The notes: generated by a model not told the origin, from the sequence alone. Shown: positions 7,424 through 17,216, counted from the stretch's first letter. The stretch is 61,852 bases of DNA from an uncultured Muribaculum sp. (GCA_910587665.1 CAJUMZ010000019.1:1-61852); one strand, 5' to 3'. A program made the numbers and translations.

Positions 7424-8238
7424 TACTGCTCTTTCTCGTTGGGGAAATCGCGGGTCTTTACATCGTCGATATAGTGGGCCACGGCATCGTTGATCACAGT
7501 CGACAGGTCGGCGTAGCGACGCAGGAAGCGCGGCGAAAATCCCTTGTTGATGCCAAGCATGTCATGCATCACAAGCACCTGACCGTCGACACCGCCGCCG
7601 GCTCCTATGCCTATCACCGGAATATTCACCTCCGCAGCCACCTTGGCGGCAAGGCTCGCCGGTATCTTCTCAAGCACCAGGGCGAAGCAGCCTATCTCCT
7701 CAAGCATGCGGGCATCCTCGATCAGCTTCTGCGCCTCGGCCTCTTCCTTGGCACGCACGGCGTAGGTGCCAAACTTATTGATTGACTGCGGGGTGAGCCC
7801 GAGATGACCCATCACGGGAATTCCGGCGCAGAGCACACGCTCTATCGACTCGCGTATCTCCGATCCGCCCTCCATCTTGACAGCCTCGGCGTGGCTCTCC
7901 TTCATGATCCTTACGGCCGAGGCAAGAGCCTCCTTGCTGTTGCCCTGATAGCTGCCGAAGGGTAGGTCGACCACTACCAAAGCGCGCCTTACACCCTTCA
8001 CCACCGACTTTGCATGATAGATCATCTGGTCGAGAGTGATAGGGAGGGTGGTGATATTGCCCGCCATCACATTGGAAGCGGAGTCACCCACGAGTATCAC
8101 ATCCATTCCCGCCTCGTCGATAAGCTTCGCCATCGAATAGTCGTAGGCGGTAAGCATCGCGATTTTTTCACCGCGCTGCTTCATCTCGGAGAGGCGGTGG
8201 GTGGTCACTTTACGTTGGTCTTCAGTATATGTAGACAT
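7420..8238 (-). CDS. panB: 3-methyl-2-oxobutanoate hydroxymethyltransferase
   Basis: First committed step of pantothenate synthesis: it transfers a hydroxymethyl group from 5,10-methylene-THF to 2-oxoisovalerate to give ketopantoate. It is a cytoplasmic (beta/alpha)8 barrel. Family motifs are intact: LTAYDYSMAKLIDEAGMDVILVGDS with the metal-binding Asp, MEGG near residue 118, and GHLGLTPQS. 272 residues is the normal length. No panC or panD is adjacent. It has its own promoter at 8264-8294, and its stop codon overlaps the convergent TPR regulator gene by a few bases. Confidence 0.96.
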   Translation of the reverse strand: MSTYTEDQRKVTTHRLSEMKQRGEKIAMLTAYDYSMAKLIDEAGMDVILVGDSASNVMAGNITTLPITLDQMIYHAKSVVKGVRRALVVVDLPFGSYQGNSKEALASAVRIMKESHAEAVKMEGGSEIRESIERVLCAGIPVMGHLGLTPQSINKFGTYAVRAKEEAEAQKLIEDARMLEEIGCFALVLEKIPASLAAKVAAEVNIPVIGIGAGGGVDGQVLVMHDMLGINKGFSPRFLRRYADLSTVINDAVAHYIDDVKTRDFPNEKEQY

Positions 8239-8263
8239 TTTTTGATATGTTAAAAACCGGGGG

Positions 8264-8294
8264 CAAAGTTACAATTTAATCAGATGCCAAGCAA
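8264..8294 (-). promoter_or_regulatory. panB promoter
   Basis: Minus strand: TTG, 20-bp spacer, TAACTTTG (8264-8271), a full match to the TAnnTTTG -7 box. The panB start is 26 bp downstream. Confidence 0.65.
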
Positions 8295-8312
8295 GAAATG
8301 ACGCGGCATATG

Positions 8313-10763
8313 TCACCTGTCTACGGTAACACCCACGGTCACCGGCCGCAGTCCCTCGCCACTGATGGTGAGTGTGGCGGGCGCAGCCTCGGTGCCCGAT
8401 GACTGAAGAAGCACCTGAGCCATGCCGTTGAACGTGTCAATCCGGAAGCTGCTCGCATCGCTGTCGGCCGGGCGCTCGGAAGCGCGGAACGCGGGATCAC
8501 CGTTACCCACACCGAGTATCCTTACCGGACCCTCGACCGTGAGGTCAAGCGTCACGCAAGCGTCGGGGACAAATCGCTTTTTGCCGTCGATCACCTTGAT
8601 GTTGACCACGGCGACATCGGCATTGCCGGCGGCTATCACGTTGCGGTCAGCCTCGGCAATTACAGCCGCAGGCGCGCCTGTAGTCTCCACCTTGGAAGTC
8701 ATCACCTTCTTTCCTCCCTTATAGCCGGTGGCGGTCACCTTGCCGGGCTGATAGACGGCATCCCAGCTCAGATGCCCATTGCGCGGCATCGCCTTCCTGC
8801 CGAGGCTCTTGCCGTTGACGGCAAGCTCGACCTCATCCATGTTGCTGTAGACCCACACCTCGACCGGCTCACCTTCGTGACCCTTGAGATTCCAATGGGG
8901 CAGGATATGCAGCACCGGCTCATCGGTCCACCACGATTTCAGGTAGTAAGCCTCATCTTTGGGAAATCCGCAATAGTCGAGCAAGCCGAATTCCGACCCC
9001 GTAGCGGGATACACAAGCGGGTTGGGCTCTCCGCGGTAGTCAAAACCGGTCCAGTAGAAGAGTCCGCCAAGCCATGGGCGTTCGTCATAAAATTTCCACC
9101 CCCGCTCTATGCGGTTCATCACGCTGTCCCTCTCGTCGGGGATACGGTTGAGCGACGCCATCCTGCCGTTGTCGCGGTCATCGTAGTACACGCCACGTGT
9201 GCCGCAGCCGGTGGTCTCCTCCGACCCTACCGCTATGCGCGACGGGTAATTGCGGCGATGCTCCTCGACAGGATTCTGCATGATATAGTTGTAGCCGGCG
9301 ACATCGGCGGGGACTACCACTGTCGGGCCTCCGCTGGTGGCGAAACACATGGGGCGCGTGGGGTCAAAACGATGGCAATACTCGCGCATCGACCCGGAGA
9401 TGCGATTGCCATGGTCGCTCCACTCTATGCCCCACTCCTCGTTGCCTACGCTCCAGAGTATTATCGACGGGTGGTTGCGGTCTCGCTCTATCATGCGGTG
9501 CAGCAGTCTCACGTGCTCGTCGTTGATGCCTGAAAGGCGGTTTTCCTCCATCACGAGTATGCCGAGGCTGTCGCAGGCGTCAAGCATCTCCGGGGTCATG
9601 GGGTTGTGGCTCGAACGGTAGGCGTTGACACCGATCTTTTTCAACTCTCTCAGGCGGTAGGACTGTAGTGCGTCGGGGATCGCCGCCCCTACCCCCGCAT
9701 GGTCCTGGTGCATGTTGACACCCTTCAGTTTCACCGGGCGGTTATTGAGCAGAAATCCCTTGTCGGGGTCAAAACGCGCGTCGCGTATACCGGTGGTGAC
9801 GGTCGTCTCATCAACCGTTTTTCCGTCTTTCACCACCTCGGTCACAAGCTTGTAGAGGCGCGGGGAGTCGACATCCCACAGCACCGGGTCGCTCACCGTC
9901 ATGCGGCTTACCGAGCGGCGGCTATCCTTTGGCAGGAGGTCGGTCTCCCTGACATCCCGCACGGTGGCGGCTACTGTGCCGTCAAGGGCATAAAGCGTGT
10001 GGCGCAGCTCATAGCCTGCGGGCGCGAGTCCCTTGTTGTCGACCGTAGTCTCGATTGTGACCTCCGCGCTATCATAGGGATATTCGGTCGAGGCATGGAC
10101 AAATGTGCCGAAGGGTGCCACATGGAGCGGATCGGACTTTTCCATCCACACATGGCGGTATATGCCCGCACCCTCGTAAAACCAGCCCTCCTCGAGGGTG
10201 GCGTCGGCGCGCACGGCCACCACATTGTCGCCGCCGTAATTCAGATATTCCGATATGTCATAGACTTGCGAGGCATAGCCGCTCGGCTCGCTTCCGAGGT
10301 AAAACCCGTTGACCCATACGCGCGCGTCGCGGAATATGCCGTCAAAGCGCAGGGCTATATGACGACCGAGATCCTCCGCGGGTATGGTAAACTCTTTCCT
10401 GTACCATCCTACGCTCGTCTCCGGATATTTGTAGCCAACGGTCTTGTAGCCGTGGCTGTGACTCGCCTCTCCACTGAAAGGGAGGTCGACCACCCAGTCG
10501 TGGGGGAGCGTGACTTCGCGCCATTCCTTGCCCCATTTTGCGGGGTCGAATTTGAGCGTATAAGGGCCTTCGTTGTGCACCGACGCCGCTTTTGTCAGAT
10601 AATTGAAATATTCGGTTCCGCAGCCGAAATCCCTGGCAGGATCGGCGGCATTGCCAAACGCAAATTTCCATCCATTGTCAAAGTTGATTGTCTCGCCGGC
10701 GCAGAGAGCCGTCGCGGGAAGCAGCGACAGCGCAAAGGCGGCAATCAGGATTAATCGATTCAT
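8313..10763 (-). CDS. Glycoside hydrolase family 2, beta-galactosidase-like, secreted
   Basis: 816 residues with a signal peptide (MNRLILIAAFALSLLPATALCAG). It has the GH2 order: a sugar-binding jelly-roll with the LPHDWVVDLPF and VGWYRKEF motifs, an Ig-like domain, the TIM barrel with acid/base Glu in SVGNEEWG, and further Ig-like domains of the DUF4982 type at the C-terminus. The nucleophile region appears as AVGSEETTGCGTRG. These enzymes remove beta-galactose (or related sugars) from glycans in the periplasm. There is no SusC/SusD pair nearby, so it acts outside a typical polysaccharide utilisation locus. A TAAATTTG box (10802-10809, minus strand) upstream is a likely -7 element. The exact substrate cannot be read from sequence. 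Confidence 0.9.
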   Translation of the reverse strand: MNRLILIAAFALSLLPATALCAGETINFDNGWKFAFGNAADPARDFGCGTEYFNYLTKAASVHNEGPYTLKFDPAKWGKEWREVTLPHDWVVDLPFSGEASHSHGYKTVGYKYPETSVGWYRKEFTIPAEDLGRHIALRFDGIFRDARVWVNGFYLGSEPSGYASQVYDISEYLNYGGDNVVAVRADATLEEGWFYEGAGIYRHVWMEKSDPLHVAPFGTFVHASTEYPYDSAEVTIETTVDNKGLAPAGYELRHTLYALDGTVAATVRDVRETDLLPKDSRRSVSRMTVSDPVLWDVDSPRLYKLVTEVVKDGKTVDETTVTTGIRDARFDPDKGFLLNNRPVKLKGVNMHQDHAGVGAAIPDALQSYRLRELKKIGVNAYRSSHNPMTPEMLDACDSLGILVMEENRLSGINDEHVRLLHRMIERDRNHPSIILWSVGNEEWGIEWSDHGNRISGSMREYCHRFDPTRPMCFATSGGPTVVVPADVAGYNYIMQNPVEEHRRNYPSRIAVGSEETTGCGTRGVYYDDRDNGRMASLNRIPDERDSVMNRIERGWKFYDERPWLGGLFYWTGFDYRGEPNPLVYPATGSEFGLLDYCGFPKDEAYYLKSWWTDEPVLHILPHWNLKGHEGEPVEVWVYSNMDEVELAVNGKSLGRKAMPRNGHLSWDAVYQPGKVTATGYKGGKKVMTSKVETTGAPAAVIAEADRNVIAAGNADVAVVNIKVIDGKKRFVPDACVTLDLTVEGPVRILGVGNGDPAFRASERPADSDASSFRIDTFNGMAQVLLQSSGTEAAPATLTISGEGLRPVTVGVTVDR

Positions 10764-10831
10764 CAGGTAAAGTATTAGTTAGGTAATTTCCACAATTTCT
10801 ACAAATTTACGGAAAAATCTCATTTTTTCAT

Positions 10832-10839
10832 TATCTTTG
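10832..10839 (+). promoter_or_regulatory. -7 box reading toward the structured RNA and the FG-GAP gene
   Basis: TATCTTTG matches TAnnTTTG, but no good TTG/TTTG element sits 19-21 bp upstream. A transcript would start near 10846 and cover the palindromic region 10892-11065 before the gene at 11156. Confidence 0.4.
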
Positions 10840-10891
10840 CACATGGTCAGGAGTATTTTACCCGACCGGACATATTAATAAGCGTTTTTGC

Positions 10892-11065
10892 TTTACCCTA
10901 TCTACGAAATCGCCAATTTCTTTACAAAGAGGGTGAGCAGTCAAAGAACGCTCATGCTTGTCGTATATCCACTCCCCCGACAAGGGGTATCGATATCCGA
11001 TGAGGCGTGGGAGTGGACTGTTTATTTCTTTGTGCGGCGTTTGGCGATGCCGGTAGATAGATAAA
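10892..11065 (+). ncRNA. Candidate rod-shaped structured RNA (6S-like?)
   Basis: This is the main content of the 392-bp gap 10764-11155. Nested complementary arms stack into one long hairpin: TTTA/TAAA (10892-10895 with 11062-11065), CTATCTAC/GTAGATAG (10898-10905 with 11053-11060), ATCGCCAA/TTGGCGAT (10909-10916 with 11041-11048), CAAAGAA/TTCTTTG (10942-10948 with 11026-11032) and TCCACTCCC/GGGAGTGGA (10968-10976 with 11009-11017). The rod with internal loops and the size of about 175 bases recall 6S RNA. It could instead be the 5' leader of the downstream gene. Strand is chosen from the -7 box. Confidence 0.4.
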
Positions 11066-11155
11066 CTGAATCGTCCCGCGCTTTTTATTATGTCGGCAAT
11101 CATTATCAATTTCAAAGCCGGTTGTGGGGGACGGCAAACGGCACACCAGTAATTT

Positions 11156-14100
11156 ATGAAGCCATTATCTATTATCAGAGGACTGATGGTGTTGCTCCCA
11201 TTTATGGCTCTGTCGGCTATGGGTCATGCAGACGATGCGAGCGCTTACAGCTACAGTATCGTGTCGTATAACGACGGCAACGGCAACCTCGACGGATGGG
11301 AATGCACCGAAGACGGGAATTCCCGAAAGGTCTACACCCGCCCGCTCCCGGCAGGCTACAGCGGTCTCAATCTTTGCTGCTGGTTGTTTTCAACCGAAGG
11401 GCCCTGCTATCCTTACGCCATTGCAAAATCAATCGATGTAAGAAAAGACTCGCATTCAGAGTGGGTTCCGGTCACGATAAACAACAAAGCGTTAAATCCG
11501 ATCCCCGACGGATTCGATGAAATCCGCGTGACCCTACACAGCGCGCCCAAGATTCTGACCCTTGGCCCGGCGATCAACCCACTTGACAGAGAAATAAGCA
11601 TTACCCAATTTGACGACGCACGCATTATCACCGGGACAATGACTGACAAAGGGATTCAGGCCGCAGGCCAACAGGAGCAGACTGTAGAAATCGCAATTCC
11701 ATGCGAGTCGGCGGCAACCCTGACTCAGGGCTGGGTAGAGATTTCTGATGCATGTTGGCAGCCATGGTATTATTATCCGGAAGAAGGATGGGAAGAATTG
11801 AAATATCTCAATGAGTCATCCCTACTGGTAACGGCAGTAACCGCCGATGGTGAGACGGTCTCCATTCCCGTATACGATGTTTTATCTTTTATTGGGATGA
11901 TGGATGTCGAATACCATGGGTTCATTCTTCCGCTCAACACGGTTGAAATCCGTATCCGATGGGACTTCAAAGATGTTGAATACAATTACGAGGCAAATGC
12001 GTATCCACCCATTTATGTCAGACCCGGAGAGGACAATTCAAGTTTCATTACTAAAATTTTTCAGCCTGCCGGAGAGAATGTCGGAGGCATCAGCAAGAAT
12101 CTTCGTCTGTCGACCGATCCCGCCCAATGGTATGACTTCGATGGCGACGGCATCAAGGAATGGGTAATCACTCCATATCGGGACTACAACAGCGGCACAT
12201 ACCATACCTATGGCGGCCTGTGCAAATTTAATGCAGACTTTGCCGGTTTTCAATCGTTAGACACCACATTTCCGGTAACCAACGGCTGGGTGAAATACGC
12301 TCCCGGCGACGGCATAGGACTATATGAGAAAAGCAAGTCGAGCATTTATCACTTCGACGGCACTACCGTGGCCCGGATTGCCGAAACTGAATATTTCCCC
12401 GTGCTGCTCGACTACAATAACGACGGCCTTACCGACTTCTGGATCGACAGCAACAAGAACGGCTTCAAGCCCGACAAGGTGCTTACCGCCGACATTTCGG
12501 GGCGTCTGATTGAGACAAACCTGACCACAATCACACCTGAGGAATATTACAATTATGTCATGGAAAGACCGTCAAGCGGACTTGGCTCCGGAGTGTCATT
12601 TGTAGGCGACAGCCCTGACCACTCCAAGGAACCCGGCTCGTTCAGCACCTACGACCTGATTGACATCAATAACGACGGCTATCTTGACTTTATTAACGGG
12701 GTCACCGGACGCTACCTTATGAATACCGGCGACGGCAGATATATGGATGACAGTTTCGGCGGCACGGTGCTGTTTCGTGACTTCGACGGCGACGGAATGA
12801 CCGACATGCTGACATATGATGCCGACGAACAGTCAATCAGCTTGTGCCTGCAACGCAACGACGGCAATACCGAGACACGTCAGCTGTTCAAAGGCCTGAA
12901 GTGCGGCAAGGAGGTGTGGTGTCGCGACTTTGACCGCGACGGCGACGTGGATATACTCGTGCCGTTCAACGGCAAAGACAACGGATCCCAGTCATATCTG
13001 GTAATGTTTGAAAACACCGGTAAGGGCAAGTTCAAGAAACACGAATATTACATAGAAGGCGGACGCGACTTCCATGCTTGCGCCGACTGGAATGCCGACG
13101 GCAAATATGAAATTATCTCGATTGACCGGAATCCAAACAACGACGGCAAATATCCGGTGCAAAGTTTCGCGGTCAACGGCATGAATGTCAACACTACAGC
13201 TGACATGATTTATGAATACCGGACAGCTAATTCCAACCGTTACAATATACTTATCGGCGATGTGGACAATACCGGTGTCTCCCGGCTGATTTTCAGCGAT
13301 GACATGTTTGTACCCGACAATACTCGTCGCAACAGCCGTCCGGACAGACCGGCCGCACCCTCTGCGGTCTATGACCCCTCGACGGAAGTCGTGACCATAT
13401 CATGGAGCCACGGCAACGACAAGGAGACCGCACCGCTTGATCTGACATACGAATTGCGCATCGGTTCCGCACCCGGACTCGGCGACATAGTGTTTGCCTA
13501 TGCCGCGGCCGACGGCTCGCGACTCAACATGCTTCAGGGCAACTGCGGATATTCACTCCACCGACGCTTCAACACATCATCATGGCCGCAAGGCAAAATC
13601 TATGTGTCAGTACAGGCTATCGACGACGGAGGTCTCGGCTCCGAGTTCAGCGAGCCCGTTGTGTTTGAAAAGAGCCTGCCTGCTGCCGAATTTTCGATAA
13701 TCGGACCAGAGATCATAGCCGTTGGCGACCGTCTTACGCTGCACGCAACTTCCGGCATCACTCCCGGACACAACATTACATGGAGTCTTGAAGGAGCCCA
13801 AATAGAGGCAGAAGCCGATGGCGAGACCACGATAAGCTACCCGACTCCGGGTAATAAGGAGATAGCTCTCATCGTTAGGGATTCAAACGGCAACAGCACC
13901 ACCCGCACCCACACCATAGAGGTCGTTCCGGCAAGAATAGACATTTATCCGTATGACACAGCAGGACTACCATATTATGAACTATATGGCGCCCTTGACA
14001 TGGACCTTGACGGCAAGGTCGAACTTGTAGCCTCCCCATACGAAGGTGCCGGATTTTACGACGGGGATGAAAACGGCAATTACACTCCTGTGCGGCGGCT

Positions 14101-16894
14101 GTTTAACACCAACGTCAATCTTTCGCTCAATGGTTCTTTGTTGCATGTGGCTGACATCAATCGCGACGGCTTACCGGATTTGTTATTCTCAGGATATGAC
14201 GGCTCTTCATTCACAGCCCACTACATCAACGAAGATGACAAATCAATGCAGTATCAAAGATATGAGGGCATCAGTACTCTCCCCAAAGATGGGCAAAAGA
14301 TGGTTGACCTTGACAACGACGGTCTTAAGGATGCCACCTGCGGTCGCAATACCGGCGATTATCTCACATTCACTTATGAGGAAAATATGTTGGACTATGC
14401 TTTTTGGGCACATTACACCGACCTGAACGGCGACGGGCTGATTGATATCGTTTCAGTCACCAATGGAGGAATGAAGATGTATGTCAACAAAGGCAATTTT
14501 CAGTTTGAGCTGTCGGAAACCGTTGATAACGAAGACTTACGTGGTAACGGGCATATAGGCGACTTCGACGGCGACGGCAAGACCGACTATGCATGGGATC
14601 TTTCAGGTTCGGGATATGGCCTGAGTTGGTATTCCGACTTCATGTTCATTCGCTGGAGCGATGGTGAAGTCACCAAAATACCGGCGCCCGACGGCACACG
14701 GTTCTACGGAATCGCACAGGTATTTGACTATGACAACAACGGATGCCAGGATCTGTTGGCATACACCGCCGACGGCAATTACGAGGCGATGATCCTTTTC
14801 AACACCGACCGCAGCTTCAAGGTAATGAAATCCGATGGTCGCATAGAGGACATAGCCTACACACGCACCGACGGCCGCACAGGCATAGGGCATTCAATCC
14901 TGACCTGCAAGCGCAATCAGGCACCGACAGCCCCTTCAGGGGTGAGAGTCGCCCAAAACAGCAATGCCGTGGTAATCGAATGGAATCGTGCATCAGATGC
15001 CGAAACTCCGGCAGCGGCACTGCGCTACAACATCTCGGTCAAGAAAGCCGGCGCTGAGGGCGAGGGAGCCTACCACATCTCTCCGCTCAACGGAGGGCTC
15101 GACGGTGTGTCCGTTCCATCAAACCAAACGCTCCTGACTTCAACCAAACTTACCATACCCCTGACATCAATCGCGGAAGGAGAATATGAGGTAAAGGTAC
15201 AGGCAGTGGACACCCAGTGGAAACAAGGTGACTTCTCGGAAACGGTCAGCTTCACCGTGGTGGCAAACAGTGCTGTCGACATGCCCACAGCCACCATGGT
15301 CGGCGAACCGGTGCGCGTTAATGTCAATGCAGGATTCTCAGCCGACGACATCAATTTCGGCTCTGATGCCGAAATTGAGTCAGTCGCAGGCAATGTTGTG
15401 ACGGTACATTGGAACTCCGAAGGTCTGAAAAATGTGACCACCGGTAAATTCACCTCCCAGATCTACGTAAATCCGCGCCTTGACGCGTCGTTCTTCCTTC
15501 CGGATGTGGTATATAAGGGTGACAAGATACGGGTAACGGCCGATGTGTCACATCCCGACCAATGGGAGGCAACGACAGGAATCCTCGAACAGCACATACA
15601 TTTCAGTCCCATAGGCGACATCCCCGCAATAGACTTCAAGGTAATTGATGACAACACGGTCGAATTCGTCTTCAGCAGTTTCAACACATGGACTCTGCGT
15701 CACACGATAACAGAGAGCTACGGGTCTGACGAATATCGCGCACCGCGCACAACTGTCAGCAAACACCCCGAAGCCCCCGCAATAAGCCTGGTTGATATCG
15801 ACCCCGCCACCGGCAAACACAGGCTCGTATGGAACGTGCCGGCACATCTCGAAGGAGTTGCAACGCATGTAAACATCTACAAAGAGACCGCACAAAACGG
15901 AGTGCACCGCATCGTAGCCACACTGCCTGTTGATCGTACGGATTATGTCGACCCGGAATCCAACCCGTTAATCGTAGCCGGGCGCTATGCACTGAACTTC
16001 ATAACGTCGTACGGCGAGACTGTGATATCGGATATCCACCGTCCTATCCACCTTATGATCAACAAAGGCATCGGCAACAGCTGGAACCTTGCATGGGGTA
16101 AATATGAAGGTCGCGACATAAACACTTACCGGATACTTCGCGGCGATTCGCCATCGACACTCGACTACATAGCCGAGGTTTCGGGCGGGATCAGTTCCTA
16201 TACCGATGTAAACGCACCTGCGGGAGAATGCTACTACGCAATCGAGATTCTTACCGAACTCCACTCCGTAAACGCACCGGGCCGCACAATGTCGCATGCC
16301 ATAAACGGTGGTGCTTCACGCTCAAATGTCGTTTCCACGGCCGATGCCGGAACAGTAGTGTTGGCAAACAGCATCGAGATCACCAGCGAGACAGGCTCAT
16401 TCCATATTGACGCATCGCAGCAAATGTCGCTCCAGCTCCTTGCACGCATACTACCTGTCAACGTATCGCTCCACAAAATCGACTGGGTGGTAAAATCAGG
16501 CTATGACGTGGCAAGCGTGAATGAATCGGGGGCAGTTACCGCCCTTGGGGCAGGAAGCGCCGTTATCGCAGCCTACGCCACCGACGGCTCGGGAGCCTGT
16601 GCCGAAGTAACTGTCACCGTCGATAAAACCACCGAAATCAACAATGTAACCGAAGAAGCCGATAGCCTGCGCATCAGACAAATAGGCTCAGAAGTGGAAA
16701 TAACCGGTATAAAAGCCGATGAAACCAATCCGGCGACACTTTATCTATATAACATGAACGGTGTGCTTATCTACAAATCGACAGCCTTCGCAACAAGTCA
16801 TCGACTGGACACCGAAAAGTTATCTACAGGTGCATATATTGTCAGTGCCATTAGCCGGAATTCGCGACAATATGCCCGTTTTGCAATCCACTGA
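11156..16894 (+). CDS. Giant secreted FG-GAP/VCBS-repeat protein with Fn3/Big2-like domains and type IX sorting tail
   Basis: 1912 residues with a signal peptide (MKPLSIIRGLMVLLPFMALSAMGHA). At least twelve calcium-binding DxDxDG-type motifs (DFDGDGIKEW, DINNDGYLDF, DFDRDGDVDI, DLNGDGLIDI, DFDGDGKTDY and others) mark FG-GAP/VCBS propeller repeats in two blocks. Fibronectin-III-like modules (SRPDRPAAPSAV, RNQAPTAPSGV) follow each block. A Big2-like Ig module (LHKIDWVVKSGYDVASVNESGAV) lies near the C-terminus. The last 70 residues (LYLYNMNGVLIYKS...LSTGAYIVSAIS) look like a type IX secretion sorting domain, so surface display or release is likely. A role in adhesion or glycan contact is inferred only. 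It is followed by a strong terminator. Confidence 0.85.
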   Translation: MKPLSIIRGLMVLLPFMALSAMGHADDASAYSYSIVSYNDGNGNLDGWECTEDGNSRKVYTRPLPAGYSGLNLCCWLFSTEGPCYPYAIAKSIDVRKDSHSEWVPVTINNKALNPIPDGFDEIRVTLHSAPKILTLGPAINPLDREISITQFDDARIITGTMTDKGIQAAGQQEQTVEIAIPCESAATLTQGWVEISDACWQPWYYYPEEGWEELKYLNESSLLVTAVTADGETVSIPVYDVLSFIGMMDVEYHGFILPLNTVEIRIRWDFKDVEYNYEANAYPPIYVRPGEDNSSFITKIFQPAGENVGGISKNLRLSTDPAQWYDFDGDGIKEWVITPYRDYNSGTYHTYGGLCKFNADFAGFQSLDTTFPVTNGWVKYAPGDGIGLYEKSKSSIYHFDGTTVARIAETEYFPVLLDYNNDGLTDFWIDSNKNGFKPDKVLTADISGRLIETNLTTITPEEYYNYVMERPSSGLGSGVSFVGDSPDHSKEPGSFSTYDLIDINNDGYLDFINGVTGRYLMNTGDGRYMDDSFGGTVLFRDFDGDGMTDMLTYDADEQSISLCLQRNDGNTETRQLFKGLKCGKEVWCRDFDRDGDVDILVPFNGKDNGSQSYLVMFENTGKGKFKKHEYYIEGGRDFHACADWNADGKYEIISIDRNPNNDGKYPVQSFAVNGMNVNTTADMIYEYRTANSNRYNILIGDVDNTGVSRLIFSDDMFVPDNTRRNSRPDRPAAPSAVYDPSTEVVTISWSHGNDKETAPLDLTYELRIGSAPGLGDIVFAYAAADGSRLNMLQGNCGYSLHRRFNTSSWPQGKIYVSVQAIDDGGLGSEFSEPVVFEKSLPAAEFSIIGPEIIAVGDRLTLHATSGITPGHNITWSLEGAQIEAEADGETTISYPTPGNKEIALIVRDSNGNSTTRTHTIEVVPARIDIYPYDTAGLPYYELYGALDMDLDGKVELVASPYEGAGFYDGDENGNYTPVRRLFNTNVNLSLNGSLLHVADINRDGLPDLLFSGYDGSSFTAHYINEDDKSMQYQRYEGISTLPKDGQKMVDLDNDGLKDATCGRNTGDYLTFTYEENMLDYAFWAHYTDLNGDGLIDIVSVTNGGMKMYVNKGNFQFELSETVDNEDLRGNGHIGDFDGDGKTDYAWDLSGSGYGLSWYSDFMFIRWSDGEVTKIPAPDGTRFYGIAQVFDYDNNGCQDLLAYTADGNYEAMILFNTDRSFKVMKSDGRIEDIAYTRTDGRTGIGHSILTCKRNQAPTAPSGVRVAQNSNAVVIEWNRASDAETPAAALRYNISVKKAGAEGEGAYHISPLNGGLDGVSVPSNQTLLTSTKLTIPLTSIAEGEYEVKVQAVDTQWKQGDFSETVSFTVVANSAVDMPTATMVGEPVRVNVNAGFSADDINFGSDAEIESVAGNVVTVHWNSEGLKNVTTGKFTSQIYVNPRLDASFFLPDVVYKGDKIRVTADVSHPDQWEATTGILEQHIHFSPIGDIPAIDFKVIDDNTVEFVFSSFNTWTLRHTITESYGSDEYRAPRTTVSKHPEAPAISLVDIDPATGKHRLVWNVPAHLEGVATHVNIYKETAQNGVHRIVATLPVDRTDYVDPESNPLIVAGRYALNFITSYGETVISDIHRPIHLMINKGIGNSWNLAWGKYEGRDINTYRILRGDSPSTLDYIAEVSGGISSYTDVNAPAGECYYAIEILTELHSVNAPGRTMSHAINGGASRSNVVSTADAGTVVLANSIEITSETGSFHIDASQQMSLQLLARILPVNVSLHKIDWVVKSGYDVASVNESGAVTALGAGSAVIAAYATDGSGACAEVTVTVDKTTEINNVTEEADSLRIRQIGSEVEITGIKADETNPATLYLYNMNGVLIYKSTAFATSHRLDTEKLSTGAYIVSAISRNSRQYARFAIH

Positions 16895-16955
16895 CACCAT
16901 TTTAGATTGCTTTAACATTTATTGTTAAACGCCCTCTAAAGCATACTTCTAATTT

Positions 16956-16999
16956 TTGCGACGAAAATTCATTTAAAATACCTTGAATTTTCGTCGCAA
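16956..16999 (+). terminator. Strong intrinsic terminator after the FG-GAP gene
   Basis: A perfect 16-bp stem, TTGCGACGAAAATTCA with TGAATTTTCGTCGCAA, has a 12-base loop and a T-rich 3' side (TTTTTAATTTT). It separates the FG-GAP gene from the his operon. Confidence 0.85.
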
Positions 17000-17045
17000 T
17001 TTTTAATTTTACGCCAAAATGTTAGGTTTTATCGAAAATAAGCAT

Positions 17046-17053
17046 TAATTTTG
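17046..17053 (+). promoter_or_regulatory. -7 box of the his operon
   Basis: TAATTTTG matches TAnnTTTG. It lies 27 bp before the leader-peptide ATG, so the transcript should include the leader. The -33 element is weak. Confidence 0.5.
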
Positions 17054-17080
17054 TCGCAATAATCATCAATAGCAATCAAA

Positions 17081-17134
17081 ATGTCAAGCATAGTCCTTAA
17101 CCCGCATCATCATTGCCACTTCCCCGGTAACTGA
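17081..17134 (+). CDS. hisL: his operon leader peptide
   Basis: A 17-codon open frame reads MSSIVLNPHHHCHFPGN. It has four His codons in a five-codon window (HHHCH) and lies 106 bp upstream of hisG. Clustered His codons just before alternative RNA hairpins are the hallmark of ribosome-mediated attenuation: scarce charged tRNA-His stalls the ribosome and favours read-through. The frame ends exactly where the antiterminator arm begins (17135). Confidence 0.85.
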   Translation: MSSIVLNPHHHCHFPGN

Positions 17135-17216
17135 GGAAGCCTTGATGTCGTGAGGTATTTGGACTTTAGACAAAATAGCGGCGCCGGCTTCCCTTGAGGA
17201 ATCCGGCTATTCTTTT
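17135..17216 (+). promoter_or_regulatory. his attenuator: antiterminator arm and intrinsic terminator
   Basis: The terminator stem is GCCGGCTTCC (17183-17192) with GGAATCCGGC (17198-17207), loop CTTGA, followed by TATTCTTTTT. The arm GGAAGCC (17135-17141), right after the leader stop codon, is complementary to GGCTTCC (17186-17192) inside the terminator. That pairing provides the alternative, antiterminating fold. The layout fits histidine-controlled transcription of hisGDCB. Confidence 0.8.

Noticed and set aside
10858..11115. 85-residue frame on the minus strand upstream of the FG-GAP gene
   Set aside because: It lies in the strongly self-complementary region and has no protein-like pattern; a structured RNA explains the sequence better.
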